Assembly (NCBI GenBank): GCA_016714565.1
Contig: JADKDM010000011.1
Location: forward strand, 100,355 to 164,354
Length of the DNA stretch: 64,000 bases
Source: Candidatus Villigracilis propinquus
GTDB lineage: Bacteria > Chloroflexota > Anaerolineae > Anaerolineales > Villigracilaceae
Direction: 5' to 3'
In this document: piece after piece, positions 33,228 through 42,879 of the stretch
How positions within the stretch are numbered: position 1 is the first letter of the stretch
Layout: the number at the start of each line of letters is the position of its first letter
The notes under the pieces: model-generated
Databases searched by the model: none
What the model was told of the DNA's origin: nothing
What the model saw: only the letters and a program-made list of their open reading frames with translations
Made by a program: the position numbers and the translations under genes

Positions 33228-36200
33228 ATGAAGTGGTATAAAAATCGCACAATGTATATGTATGCAATTGTAGGGGGAATATTAGGGACACTATTCCTGT
33301 TCACGGGGTTATGGCTTGAAATGCAAAGGCAACATCTGCCGTTTACATGGTGGGCGTATCTCTATCTGCATTCACACTATTATGTTTTACTCCTCTTGGA
33401 TGTTGCTCCATTTGGCTTTGGATTATTGTTCGGTTTGGTGGGATTGCAGCGTAGTTCAAACCTGGTGATCCTGCAAAGTGAGAAGGAATGGGAGATTATT
33501 TTTGATTCTTTTTCCGATATGATTTTTGTCGTAAATGCGGAAAATATCATTCTGCGCTGCAATCATGCCGTGGCAGACCGGCTTAACGCGAGGTTTTCCG
33601 ATTTGATCGGCAAGCCGCTCGCCGGTGTGTTGGGGGAAGATTTCCTGGAACTACAAAAATCCGGGGCAACTGAATTTTCCTGGTTAAGACGATTTTATGA
33701 TATTTCCTTCCATACAGCCCAGATACAGGGGAGCGAGGTGCAATATTTAATCATTCTGCGTGATATTACCGAGAGAAAGCAGGCGGATGAACAACTGCGT
33801 AAACTATCCCGTGCAGTGGAGCAAAGCGCATCCACAATTGTGATCTCAGACCTGAAAGGCAGGATCGAGTATGCCAACCCCAAATTCACCGAGACAACCG
33901 GCTACACCCTTGAAGAGGCCATTGGGCAGAATCCACGCATTTTGAAATCTGGGTACACCCCCCAGGAGGAATATAAACGATTATGGGAAACGATTATGGC
34001 GGGAAAAGAATGGCGCGGCGAATTTCAAAATAAGAAAAAGAATGGCGATCTTTATTGGGAATCTGCTTCGATCTCACCGATAGCGGGTGAAAATGGAGAG
34101 ATCACGCATTTCCTTGCTGTCAAGGAAAATATCACGGAGAGCAAGATGGCATTGGCGGCTCTCAGCGCCTCCGAGGCACAAATGCGCGCGCTCTTCGCAG
34201 CGATGAGTGATGTAGTTATTGTGTATGATCGAAACGGAAAATATGTCAGTGTTGCACCAACCCGCTCGGATTTGCTGATCAAGCCTCCCGAAGAATTGAT
34301 CGGAAAAACACTGAGTGATGTTTTTCCCGGGGAGGAGGCTGAAAAGCTTCTGCGCACAATCCACACCGTGTTGGACACTCAAAAAATCCTGCAAGTGGAA
34401 TACTCCCTATCTATTGCCGGCCAATTGATCTGGTTTTCAGGTACGATCTCGCCCATGCAGGAGGACAGGGTTGTATGGGTTGCGCGGGATATTACCGAGA
34501 AAAAATGGAAGGAAGAGCGCCTGGTAGCCGAGCGTAATTTATTAAGTACATTAATTGATAATCTACCAGATTATATTTTTGTCAAAGATGTAAATAGCTG
34601 CCTAATCCTGGATAACATCGCACATCGCCGTCTATTGGGGGCGACTACACTGGAGGAAGTGGTAGGCAAAACAGATTTTGATTTCTTCCCCACGGAACTT
34701 GCCGCTCCATATATTGAGGATGAGGAGAGGATCATACGATCGGGCGAGCCAATGATTAATCGCGAAGAGCCGGTTGTTGATAAGGACGGCCATCAAAGAT
34801 GGCTGTTGACAACCAAAGTGCCGATACACGATCAACAGGGGGTGATTACAGGCATTGTGGGAATTAATCGGGATATTACCTTGCAGAAACAAAATGAGGC
34901 GGAAACAAACCGCCAGAAGCAATATTTTGAATCTCTGGTTAGCAACAGCCCGGTTGCCATTGTTGTTTTGGATAATGACGAAAAGATCGTAACCAGTAAC
35001 CCCGCCTTTGAACAATTATATGGTTACAAAAACACCGAGATTATTGGAGAAAAACTGGATGGACTGATAACAACAAAAGAGACTCGCGCAGAAGCAGCCG
35101 ACATTACCCAACAGGTATTATCCTCTTCCATTCATGCGATATCGAAACGCCGCCGAAAAGATGGATCATTGGTGGATGTTGAAATATTTGGTGTGCCCGT
35201 TGTCGTGAACGGGGAGCGGCTGGGCGTGCTGGCACTCTATCACGATATATCAGAAATTGTCCGCGCTCAACAGGAAGCGGAACAAGCCAATCGTTCAAAG
35301 AGTGAATTCCTTGCCAATATGAGCCATGAGATCCGCACACCAATGAACGGGGTCATCGGTATGTTGGAACTTACCCTTGATACCGCCTTGACCAGCGAAC
35401 AGCAGGATTATCTGCAAACCTCTCTGAAGAGCGCCGAAGCGCTGCTTTCCCTGCTTAATGACATTTTGGATTTTTCCAAGATCGAAGCCGGCAAACTCGA
35501 ACTGGAATTCATAAACTTTAACCTTCGCAACCTTGTTGAAGATGTAGGATATACCCTGGCAAAACGTGCACAAGACAAAGGCCTCGAACTTGTTTGCCTT
35601 GTGCATCCTGATATCGCCCATGTTCTTCATGGAGATGCTGGCAGGTTGCGTCAGATATTAACGAACCTTGTTGGCAATGCCATTAAGTTTACCCATCAAG
35701 GTGAGATCGTCATCCGTGCTGAAGCGATAGACGAGACCTCCACTCATGCCAAAATCCACTTTTCTGTGCAGGATACTGGCATTGGGATTCCGAAAGAAAG
35801 ACTGGCCGCCATCTTTGACCGCTTTACACAAGCGGATGGCTCGACTACTCGAAAGTATGGAGGCACCGGCCTGGGGTTGACCATCTCCAAGCAATTAGTG
35901 GAGGCGATGAACGGTACGATGGGCGTAAAGAGTGAATCGGGTTTGGGTAGTGATTTTTGGTTTGATATCAATTTTGAGGTGATAAGCTCCGAACCACTAA
36001 TCGAAATAAATGCGCTGCTCAGCACAACGGATTTGCGAACCGTCCGCATTCTTGGGGTGGATGATAATCAGACAAATCGTATTGTGCTAACGAAAATGGT
36101 GGAAGGGTTTGGGTGCCGCGTGGATGTAGCCCCCAGCGGCGCGCGCGGACTTGAAATGCTCCATATAGCTGCCCGAGATGGAAACCCATATCAGATCGTC

Positions 36201-37340
36201 CTGTTGGATATGCAAATGCCGGGCATGGATGGCGAGCAAACGGCCCGTGCCATCAAGAGCGACCCGCTCGTTAAGGATGTGAAAATCGTTATACTCACCT
36301 CCATGGGAAAGCGGGGCGACGCATCCCGCCTTAAGGCACTGGGTTGTTCGGGGTATCTGTTGAAGCCCGTCAAACAGCAAATGTTATATGAAGCCCTGCT
36401 TGCAATTCTAAATAGTAATGAGAATGAAAAGTCTGGCCTTGTTACACGTCACGTTATTTCTGAAAAACTAGCTGTTGGAAAACGTATCCTGCTGGCTGAG
36501 GATAATTCCATCAATCAGAAGCTCGCCGTGGCTATTTTGCAAAAAGCAGGTTATGCTGTGGATGTAGTGGACGATGGTCAGCAAGCATTTGAAAAGACCA
36601 TCTCAGGCGGATATAACGCCATTCTCATGGATGTGCAAATGCCCGAGTTGGATGGCTTTGAATCCACTCGCAAGATCCGTGATTGGGAAAGCTTGCAAGG
36701 ATTACATATTCCGATCATTGCCATGACCGCACATGCCATGAAGGGCGACCGCGAAAGGTGCCTGGATGCTGGTATGGATGATTATGTGACCAAGCCCATC
36801 GAATCACGGGTTCTTTATAGCGTGTTATCCCGCTGGCTCGAAAGCACGCCAGAGCAAAGCGATGACCACAGTCAAGTAATAGTATTTGATGAGCAGAAAT
36901 TCTCACAGGATGCAGATGATGGGCTGTTTGGCGAAGAAGAGGAAGAACCCGCTTCTTTCCGGACCGATAAGCCTGATTCACCACCTCTAACATTCACTCC
37001 CCCTAAAATTCCCGTGGATCTCGATGCCGCCCTTGTACGTTTCGACGGAGACCGAAAATTCATGTTTGAGATGTGTAAGGACTTCCGGGATCACCTTCCC
37101 GGTCGAATTGAAGAAATTCATTCGGCCTATAAAGATATGGACATTAACCGGCTTGCACGCCACGTGCATACGCTTAAGGGGATTTCCTTAAACTTTGATG
37201 CTGTCTTCCTAGCTGAACTTGCCGCTCACCTGGAACAGGACTGTAAACGCGAAGATATTTCCAATGCCCAAATTTTGATCGAACAAATAGAGCTCGAAAC
37301 CAACCGGGTTCGGGAATACCTTTTTCAACACATTTCATAA
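33228..37340 (+). CDS. Hybrid sensor histidine kinase: 2 TM, five PAS, HisKA, HATPase, two REC, HPT
   Basis: 1370 residues from the ATG at 33228, which follows CGGAGGA. Two membrane helices (about 8-28 and 48-70) are separated by a short loop. Five PAS-like segments run from about 85 to 680, several ending in the DIT(E/L) linker. HisKA has the phospho-His in SHEIRTPMNGV (about residue 702). HATPase has GNAIKFTH, DTGIGIP and GTGLGLTISK. Receiver 1 has LLDMQMPGMDG (about 939-1050) and receiver 2 has LMDVQMPELDG (about 1083-1200). The HPT domain has HTLKG (about 1262-1360). A complete four-step phosphorelay lies in one chain. The short external loop suggests cytoplasmic or in-membrane sensing through PAS. 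The next gene is the likely output partner. Confidence 0.92.
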   Translation: MKWYKNRTMYMYAIVGGILGTLFLFTGLWLEMQRQHLPFTWWAYLYLHSHYYVLLLLDVAPFGFGLLFGLVGLQRSSNLVILQSEKEWEIIFDSFSDMIFVVNAENIILRCNHAVADRLNARFSDLIGKPLAGVLGEDFLELQKSGATEFSWLRRFYDISFHTAQIQGSEVQYLIILRDITERKQADEQLRKLSRAVEQSASTIVISDLKGRIEYANPKFTETTGYTLEEAIGQNPRILKSGYTPQEEYKRLWETIMAGKEWRGEFQNKKKNGDLYWESASISPIAGENGEITHFLAVKENITESKMALAALSASEAQMRALFAAMSDVVIVYDRNGKYVSVAPTRSDLLIKPPEELIGKTLSDVFPGEEAEKLLRTIHTVLDTQKILQVEYSLSIAGQLIWFSGTISPMQEDRVVWVARDITEKKWKEERLVAERNLLSTLIDNLPDYIFVKDVNSCLILDNIAHRRLLGATTLEEVVGKTDFDFFPTELAAPYIEDEERIIRSGEPMINREEPVVDKDGHQRWLLTTKVPIHDQQGVITGIVGINRDITLQKQNEAETNRQKQYFESLVSNSPVAIVVLDNDEKIVTSNPAFEQLYGYKNTEIIGEKLDGLITTKETRAEAADITQQVLSSSIHAISKRRRKDGSLVDVEIFGVPVVVNGERLGVLALYHDISEIVRAQQEAEQANRSKSEFLANMSHEIRTPMNGVIGMLELTLDTALTSEQQDYLQTSLKSAEALLSLLNDILDFSKIEAGKLELEFINFNLRNLVEDVGYTLAKRAQDKGLELVCLVHPDIAHVLHGDAGRLRQILTNLVGNAIKFTHQGEIVIRAEAIDETSTHAKIHFSVQDTGIGIPKERLAAIFDRFTQADGSTTRKYGGTGLGLTISKQLVEAMNGTMGVKSESGLGSDFWFDINFEVISSEPLIEINALLSTTDLRTVRILGVDDNQTNRIVLTKMVEGFGCRVDVAPSGARGLEMLHIAARDGNPYQIVLLDMQMPGMDGEQTARAIKSDPLVKDVKIVILTSMGKRGDASRLKALGCSGYLLKPVKQQMLYEALLAILNSNENEKSGLVTRHVISEKLAVGKRILLAEDNSINQKLAVAILQKAGYAVDVVDDGQQAFEKTISGGYNAILMDVQMPELDGFESTRKIRDWESLQGLHIPIIAMTAHAMKGDRERCLDAGMDDYVTKPIESRVLYSVLSRWLESTPEQSDDHSQVIVFDEQKFSQDADDGLFGEEEEEPASFRTDKPDSPPLTFTPPKIPVDLDAALVRFDGDRKFMFEMCKDFRDHLPGRIEEIHSAYKDMDINRLARHVHTLKGISLNFDAVFLAELAAHLEQDCKREDISNAQILIEQIELETNRVREYLFQHIS

Positions 37341-37352
37341 GTGGAGGCCTAT

Positions 37353-38567
37353 ATGGCACGAATTTTGGTTATTGATGATGAACGTACCTATCACCAGTTA
37401 ATTGCTAAAGCTCTCGATGGGCTTGATTACCAGATACACTTTGCAGAAGACGGAATAAGCGGCATTGCCCGGGCCCGTACCATCAAGCCTGATCTGATCA
37501 TCACTGATGTAATGATGCCCGATATAAACGGATACGAAGTAACCCATCAACTGCGCCGTGATGCTCAATTCGTCGCCACACCCATTTTGGTACTTACTGC
37601 ACAGGCAGGTCTACAGGATAAACTGCGTGCCTTTGAAGTCGGGGCAGATGACTACTTGAACAAGCCTTTTGAACCAGCCGAACTTGCTGCACGGGTGGCG
37701 GCCCTTGTTCGTCGATCCGAAATGGTTCCAACTACTACTATCGCCAAAGATTCATCCCAACTGGCACGCACGATTGTTGTGCATAGTTTGCGAGGCGGAA
37801 CAGGCTGCTCCACGCTGGCCGTCAACCTTGGATTGTCCCTGTCCAATTTGTGGGGGAGTACCATTCTTCTTGATCTCACCATGACTGCCGGACAGGTAGC
37901 CTTGATGCTCAATGAAAACCTGCGCCGTACCTGGGCGGATGTGTCCCGTTATAAAGAAGGCGAAGCGGATGCTGTATCTCTGAAAAGCGTTATCAGTCTT
38001 CATGAAAGCGGTCTATCTTTCATTGCAGCGCCTACTTTTCCGGTTGAAGGTGAGACCTTGCGCGGTGAAACACTTTCTGCTGTCACCAACATGCTCAAGG
38101 AACAGTACCAATATATCGTTGCCGACCTCCCGCATGATTTTAGTGAAGCCGCCATCAGCGCACTGGATCTTGCAGATATTATTTTGCTGGTGAGCGCCCC
38201 TGATATGGCATCCGTTCGTGCAACTGCCGCCGCCCTGGATACCTATCAAAAACTTGGCTATCCAACTGAAAGGATCAAGCCCTTGTTGAATGCGGTCTTC
38301 CCGCGCTCCAGCCTCTCAAAGGAAAAGATCGAAGCCGCAATGGGCATGGAATTTGTCGCCACGATCCCGCATGTCCCGGATACTATTTTGGAAGCCATCA
38401 ACCTTGGCCGCCCGCTCGTGCTTGATAAACCCAAAGAACCTATTTCAGCCTTGCTTGAAGATTTCGCCTTCTTTCTTAGCAAGAAGGAACATAAAAAGAC
38501 AAAGCCGGAAAACCCCACAGAGACGTGGAATCGGGTATACAAGCGTTATCAAAATAGAAAGAAATAA
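37353..38567 (+). CDS. Response regulator fused to a CpaE/TadZ-like MinD-type domain
   Basis: 404 residues, start at the ATG at 37353 after GGAGG, 12 bases after the hybrid kinase stop. The receiver domain is at 1-120, with acidic pair IDDE, phospho-Asp in ITDVMMPDINGYE and Lys in LNKPFEP. Residues about 135-385 form a MinD/ParA-type domain. The P-loop reads LRGGTGCSTLAVNLG, where both signature lysines of the deviant Walker A motif are missing, so ATP hydrolysis is doubtful. Such REC-CpaE proteins locate pilus or secretion machinery. No tad genes are nearby. Probable output of the upstream phosphorelay. Confidence 0.87.
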   Translation: MARILVIDDERTYHQLIAKALDGLDYQIHFAEDGISGIARARTIKPDLIITDVMMPDINGYEVTHQLRRDAQFVATPILVLTAQAGLQDKLRAFEVGADDYLNKPFEPAELAARVAALVRRSEMVPTTTIAKDSSQLARTIVVHSLRGGTGCSTLAVNLGLSLSNLWGSTILLDLTMTAGQVALMLNENLRRTWADVSRYKEGEADAVSLKSVISLHESGLSFIAAPTFPVEGETLRGETLSAVTNMLKEQYQYIVADLPHDFSEAAISALDLADIILLVSAPDMASVRATAAALDTYQKLGYPTERIKPLLNAVFPRSSLSKEKIEAAMGMEFVATIPHVPDTILEAINLGRPLVLDKPKEPISALLEDFAFFLSKKEHKKTKPENPTETWNRVYKRYQNRKK

Positions 38568-38602
38568 AAAAATTGCTCCCCAGTTTTGGGGAGCAATTTT
38601 TT
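38567..38602. terminator. Bidirectional terminator
   Basis: 16-bp arms (TTGCTCCCCA / TGGGGAGCAA core) flanked by A and T runs, with a 4-nt loop. It sits between the convergent regulator and GT87 genes. Confidence 0.9.
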
Positions 38603-38614
38603 CTCGATAGGCAT

Positions 38615-39820
38615 TTAGGTTTTGAGGGAAGGCTGATTCGTAAGACGTTTCGTTTTCAAATATATCAATCCCATAGTCGTACCGAACACGATCACGGTTG
38701 TTCCCAAACTCCACAAGTCCTTGTTGGTCGCAGCCTGCTGTGCCAGTGCGTAAAAGGAGAATACTTCAAGCGCGATCAAAAAAATAAAAGCGTGGATGTA
38801 ACTCTTTGTATGTACAAGAAGCGTGCCAATGATCCAAACGATCGGAATGATATATGGAAGCTGGTCATATGCCCAAAGATAGATCGTACTCACAAACCCG
38901 ATTGGAATAATGATGTTAAACGCCTCCCAAGCGGACAGTTGAGATTTCTTTTTCCAAAGGAAAAATCCGCCCAGCCCAAGCATGGTCACATTCCCAGCCG
39001 CGCCAAGCAGCGTGGAACAAGGTGACGCGCCTCCGCATGCCAGATATGAAAACGCCCACACGTTTGAGTGGACTCCTTGAGTCCTGTCCATCACCGCTTG
39101 AGTGGCGGTAAAGAATTTTCCGATCCATTGCGGGTCTTGAATCATTGCAACGAGGAATAAACCAATTCCGCCAAGCGCTACACCAGAGATGGCTTTCCAA
39201 TCGCGGCGGGCGAGAAACCAAATCCCTGCCAGCAGCAGGATGGTTACCCCTTGCGGCGGTTTGAGCATGGTCAATGCAAGGAGTATTCCTGCCAGTATGG
39301 GCATATCTCTTTCAAGCAGCAGGATCACGCCCAGCAGTACCAATAATGTTAAGGCACCAATACTGCCTGTAAGTAACGTCAGGTATAGCGGTCCAAAGAA
39401 AGTCAGGGAAATAAAAATGGGGACGAGCAGCCTGTTATGTTCTTTTGTACCCAAATGTTTTAATAGAACGAATACGGTGATGATGACAATGATCTGGGAG
39501 GTAACGACCCAGCCGAGATACGCCGTGCGGATCGAAAATAGACCGAACGGCACACACAGGATCGCAAGCGGCAGAGGATAGGGGAATATCTTGTTTGGCC
39601 GCCATTGAACATTGTACAAATCATGTTCCCCCAAATATTGCGCTTCATTGTATGGATTTTTATCTTCCAGCAGCATTCGTCCGGCGAGCCAGAAGGTTGT
39701 GAAGTTTGTCCGCTCAGGGGAAAAGGTTTGGTTGCTGATACTCGTACGCATGGCAATGACGCCGCCCAGCAGTAAAAGCGAAATAATAATTCCCCAATTA
39801 TTTTTTGCAGAGGCTGTCAT
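38615..39820 (-). CDS. GT87 (DUF2029) family membrane glycosyltransferase
   Basis: 401 residues from the ATG at 39820, which overlaps the DUF177 stop (ATGA). About ten membrane helices. The first external loop has TTFWLAGRMLLEDKNPYN, then WRPNKIFPYPLPLAILCVPFG, the pattern of GT-C fold GT87 enzymes. These transfer mannose or a similar sugar from a polyprenyl phosphate donor at the outer face of the membrane. A polyprenyl synthase gene lies two genes away. The acceptor is unknown. Confidence 0.82.
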   Translation of the reverse strand: MTASAKNNWGIIISLLLLGGVIAMRTSISNQTFSPERTNFTTFWLAGRMLLEDKNPYNEAQYLGEHDLYNVQWRPNKIFPYPLPLAILCVPFGLFSIRTAYLGWVVTSQIIVIITVFVLLKHLGTKEHNRLLVPIFISLTFFGPLYLTLLTGSIGALTLLVLLGVILLLERDMPILAGILLALTMLKPPQGVTILLLAGIWFLARRDWKAISGVALGGIGLFLVAMIQDPQWIGKFFTATQAVMDRTQGVHSNVWAFSYLACGGASPCSTLLGAAGNVTMLGLGGFFLWKKKSQLSAWEAFNIIIPIGFVSTIYLWAYDQLPYIIPIVWIIGTLLVHTKSYIHAFIFLIALEVFSFYALAQQAATNKDLWSLGTTVIVFGTTMGLIYLKTKRLTNQPSLKT

Positions 39821-40323
39821 TGCAACAGGTCTTTGAGTTTTGCAAAAGGTGAATCGGATTCTTCTGGCCGGTGGCCGCAATCCTTCTCGTTCAAGTTCTG
39901 CCCGCATTCGGGGCAAAGCCCCTTGCAGTTGGGCTTGCAGATCGGGCTAATGGGAACTTCGAGCAGGGCGTATTCACGCAGCATTTCTGAAATATCAAGA
40001 TGCGCGTCATCAGGAATGAGCAAGCCTTCTTCAGTTTCGGAACGGGTGTCGAAGGCGTACATTTCGGTGAAAGACCAATCCAGTCCGTGGTCGAAGTCTT
40101 GAAGACAGCGCACACAGTTGAGGGTGGTCTCAGCGGAAAAATCACCCTGCAAGATCAATCCTTGGGGCGTCTTGCCGACATTGGCAATACCTTCAAAGTT
40201 GCGCAATTCAAGGTCTTCCAGTTTGAGATTCTCGAACTCGAAGGCGAAGTCGTGGTTATAGCCGATCTCTTCATGAATGATGAAACCGACGTTAAAGCGA
40301 AAGGGTTTTTTAGGGCTGGGCAT
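39817..40323 (-). CDS. DUF177 (YceD-type) zinc-ribbon-like protein
   Basis: 168 residues. Conserved DUF177 features are LNCVRCLQDF and the C-terminal CKPNCKGLCPECGQNLNEKDC. The family is normally encoded just before rpmF (ribosomal protein L32) and is linked to 23S rRNA accumulation and ribosome assembly. Here the following gene is a GT87 enzyme and no rpmF is present, so the usual link is broken. No clear Shine-Dalgarno sequence precedes the ATG. Confidence 0.85.
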   Translation of the reverse strand: MPSPKKPFRFNVGFIIHEEIGYNHDFAFEFENLKLEDLELRNFEGIANVGKTPQGLILQGDFSAETTLNCVRCLQDFDHGLDWSFTEMYAFDTRSETEEGLLIPDDAHLDISEMLREYALLEVPISPICKPNCKGLCPECGQNLNEKDCGHRPEESDSPFAKLKDLLQ

Positions 40324-40340
40324 AGGAGGGAAGGGATGCG

Positions 40341-40411
40341 GTACTAGGTTTAGTGACTAGGTACTAGGTGTAATTTCCTAGCTCCTGATTCCTAATCACT
40401 AGTCACTAGCT
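40341..40411. repeat. CTAGTGACTAGG-type dispersed repeat
   Basis: Tandem and inverted copies of ACTAG and CTAGTGACTAG words (for example TAGTGACTAGGTACTAGG and AATCACTAGTCACTAG) fold into an imperfect hairpin in the gap between the polyprenyl synthase and DUF177 genes. Confidence 0.55.
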
Positions 40412-41375
40412 ACACTTTTCTATCTACAATATATTTGGCGAGGTTTTCCAGCGCGTCACGTTCGGCGCAGGGTTCCATGGATTCGAGGCGGGAGAGGGCG
40501 CGCTCCACGTGCTGTTCGGCTTCGAGCATCGCCTTCTTGGAAGCGTCACTTGCGCGGATGTTGTCCACGAGGCGGGTCATGTTGTCGTTATTCGTCCAGC
40601 CGCCGTTGGGCAGGGAGACGACATCCACATCATCCGGATTGGCTTCAGCGTAGTAAATGGCTGGCAGGGTCACCAGACCATTCAACAGGTCCGACCCGAG
40701 CGGCTTGCCAACGGCACTTTGATCGCCAGTAAAGTCGAGGATGTCATCCACGATCTGGAAGGCCACACCGATCTGATATCCAAAATCACGCATGGCTTCA
40801 ATGGATTCTTCATTCGCAGGGCTGACCATGGATGCGGCGCGTGAAGTCATCTCGAAAAGGGAGGCGGTCTTCGCGTAAATACGTTTGTAGTAATTATCGC
40901 GATTGATCATTCCGCGCGAGGTGAACATTTGAGTCAGTTCGCCATTGACGATGGTCGCCAGTGTTTCAGAGAACAATTTCATCAAGGCCAGGTTGTCTGT
41001 TTCTGCGGCAAGGATGGCCGCACGCGCGAACAGAAAATCGCCAGTCAATACAGTGGCGGGCGGTGACCAGCGTGCATTCAACGTAGCCATGCCGCGCCGA
41101 AGCAGCGAGCCGTCGATCAGGTCATCGTGTACCAACGTGGCGGTGTGCAGCAATTCCACAGCCGCGCCGAGGGTGACGAGTTTTTCAAGGGGCGCACCCA
41201 GCATGTTTCCGATGAGCAGGCCGAGGGTGGGGCGGATGCGTTTGCCTCCAGCCGCGAGCAAATGCTCAAGCGCGGCGCGCAGGTCTGGATGAGCTTCATC
41301 CGCCTGGGACCGCATTCGTTCTTCAACGAGTTTGATTTCTTCTGTTACAGGTGAAAGGAAAGTTACCGCGTTCAA
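40410..41375 (-). CDS. Polyprenyl diphosphate synthase (trans-isoprenyl)
   Basis: 321 residues. The two Asp-rich motifs are LVHDDLIDGSLLRRG and FQIVDDILDFTGD, which bind magnesium-diphosphate in trans-prenyl synthases. GGKRIRP supplies the first substrate-binding site. I choose the TTG at 41375 as the start because GGGGAG lies six bases upstream and the previous gene (tatD) stops at 41377; a TTG six codons earlier lies inside tatD. Product chain length (quinone side chain or lipid carrier) cannot be told. Confidence 0.88.
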   Translation of the reverse strand: MNAVTFLSPVTEEIKLVEERMRSQADEAHPDLRAALEHLLAAGGKRIRPTLGLLIGNMLGAPLEKLVTLGAAVELLHTATLVHDDLIDGSLLRRGMATLNARWSPPATVLTGDFLFARAAILAAETDNLALMKLFSETLATIVNGELTQMFTSRGMINRDNYYKRIYAKTASLFEMTSRAASMVSPANEESIEAMRDFGYQIGVAFQIVDDILDFTGDQSAVGKPLGSDLLNGLVTLPAIYYAEANPDDVDVVSLPNGGWTNNDNMTRLVDNIRASDASKKAMLEAEQHVERALSRLESMEPCAERDALENLAKYIVDRKV

Positions 41376-41376
41376 A

Positions 41377-42198
41377 TCAGTCTCCCCATGCAAAGAGCCG
41401 CGCCGCGTTGGCGGTTGTAATGGCGGCGATCTCCGCAGGGCTTTTGGAATGGATTTCTGCTATTTTATCAGCAATATGATGAACAAAGGCAGGTTCGTTC
41501 CTTTTGCCACGAACTGGCACGGGAGCGAGAAATGGTGAGTCGGTTTCGATGAGAATTTTGTCAAGTGGAAAGTGTCTGGTAATTTCGCGTTTTTCATCCG
41601 CATTTTTATAGGTCACTGGGCCTGTGATGCCGAGGTAAAAATTGAGCGCCAGCGCCTTTTGAGCGGTTTCGAGGTTGCCATTGAAGGAATGCAATACACC
41701 GGGCTGTTCCGCGAGTGTGCCTTGCAATGTGCCTTGCCATTCTTCCAAAATTCTTAGTAAATCAATAGATGCCTCGCCGATCCATGCATCGTTTTCTTCG
41801 CGCATGTGGATGATGACAGGCTTGTTTATTTCCTTCGCAAATGCCAATTGCTGTTTCAAAACATCGCGTTGAATCGCGCGCTTGTCGCTTTCCTTCACCC
41901 AATAATAATCAATGCCGATCTCGCCGACCGCAACCACCTTTGGATGGCTGGCAAGTTCCTTCACTTGCTGAAACGTGCTTTCGGAAAATTCCTCCAGATC
42001 AGTTGGATGGAACCCAACCGCCGCATACACGCTGGGATTTGACTCTGCCAACTGCACCGCCTCTTTACTGGACTTGTGCTGGAGTCCCGGTACGAGCAGC
42101 CGAATCAACCCTGAATCATTCGCACGGCGGATCACATCCGCGCGGTCAGAGTCAAATTTGTTGTAATCGAGGTGACAATGGGTGTCGGTGAGTTGCAT
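41377..42198 (-). CDS. tatD: TatD family metal-dependent hydrolase
   Basis: 273 residues. The metal-binding start is DTHCHLDYNKF; other ligands are in VGEIGIDYYW, VIIHMRE and LIETDSPFLAP. TatD-family enzymes are 3'-5' nucleases or D-aminoacyl-tRNA-related hydrolases that process DNA and RNA ends. The stop lies just before the polyprenyl synthase start, so the two are co-transcribed. Confidence 0.92.
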   Translation of the reverse strand: MQLTDTHCHLDYNKFDSDRADVIRRANDSGLIRLLVPGLQHKSSKEAVQLAESNPSVYAAVGFHPTDLEEFSESTFQQVKELASHPKVVAVGEIGIDYYWVKESDKRAIQRDVLKQQLAFAKEINKPVIIHMREENDAWIGEASIDLLRILEEWQGTLQGTLAEQPGVLHSFNGNLETAQKALALNFYLGITGPVTYKNADEKREITRHFPLDKILIETDSPFLAPVPVRGKRNEPAFVHHIADKIAEIHSKSPAEIAAITTANAARLFAWGD

Positions 42199-42235
42199 AG
42201 GAAGACTTGTGCTGAGCTAGATGAAATGATGAAGG

Positions 42236-42263
42236 ATGAAAAAGCCGCCTATTTTGGGGCGGC
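42236..42263 (-). terminator. Terminator of the toxin-antitoxin operon
   Basis: GCCGCC/GGCGGC stem overlapping the antitoxin stop codon, followed on the minus strand by TTTTTC. Confidence 0.75.
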
Positions 42264-42599
42264 AGTTTTCTTTACTGGCTTTTTGCTGACTTTATATTTT
42301 GCTTTCTTTTCGCCAACTTGTTTGTTTGGAATGGCGGAAATCAAAGTCCGCAATGCTTTGTTGACGCTTTCCGAGTCGGGAAAGTGAGCAATTACATCCG
42401 GGTCAAGTTTGACCGTGTTTTCAAGCGGGCCAAATTTCTGTTCACTGACGGTACCATCTTCATTATGAATTCGGACGGTGTAGCCTTCCTTCATAGCTTG
42501 ATGATATTTTCCTCGCACACCTTTTTTGCCTGCGAAATTGTACTCAGGCAGCATGCCGTCATCATAATTTTCTGGGATAATGTTATTCGCCTTCTTCAT
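42249..42599 (-). CDS. Antitoxin partner of BrnT (BrnA-like)
   Basis: 116 residues from the ATG at 42599, which overlaps the toxin stop by 17 bases. Residues about 65-95 carry VKLDPDVIAHFPDSESVNKA, which resembles the C-terminal ribbon-helix-helix region of BrnA antitoxins. The Lys-rich tail (KKPVKKTAAPK) could contact DNA. BrnA proteins neutralise BrnT and repress the operon. The N-terminal half (NFAGKKGVRGKYHQAM) is also common in such antitoxins. Confidence 0.78.
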   Translation of the reverse strand: MKKANNIIPENYDDGMLPEYNFAGKKGVRGKYHQAMKEGYTVRIHNEDGTVSEQKFGPLENTVKLDPDVIAHFPDSESVNKALRTLISAIPNKQVGEKKAKYKVSKKPVKKTAAPK

Positions 42600-42879
42600 A
42601 TATTTTTCTTTCAACAGAGGTTGCTTTGCGGCAGCTGATAATGCGAATTAGGGTGTTTTCAGGCGATTTGTGTTTTTCCAAATGAACTACCAGCAAAACT
42701 CTTTCATTTGTAGAAGTTCCAATGCTGATAAAACGCTCTTCTTTTTCTGAATGCGCTTCGTCCGGGAAGGTAATAAGGAAAGGGTCATTGAAAATTGTCC
42801 TTCCTTCATCAAAGCTGACTTTGTGCTTTGCCAGATTGATATTTGCCTTGTTCTCATCCCAGTCGAAGACGAAATTCAT
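42583..42879 (-). CDS. brnT: BrnT family toxin
   Basis: 98 residues. The family pattern is FVFDWDENKANINLAKHKVSFDEG at the N-terminus (written in part), then ERFISIGTSTNERVLLVVH and IRIISCRKATSVERKIYE. BrnT is a type II ribonuclease toxin of the RelE-like fold. It is encoded upstream of, and overlapping, the antitoxin gene, the usual BrnT-BrnA order. Confidence 0.9.
   Translation of the reverse strand: MNFVFDWDENKANINLAKHKVSFDEGRTIFNDPFLITFPDEAHSEKEERFISIGTSTNERVLLVVHLEKHKSPENTLIRIISCRKATSVERKIYEEGE

Noticed and set aside
33228..38567. Tad pilus locus because of the CpaE-like domain
   Set aside because: No TadA ATPase, TadB/C, CpaB/C or pilin gene is present on either side.
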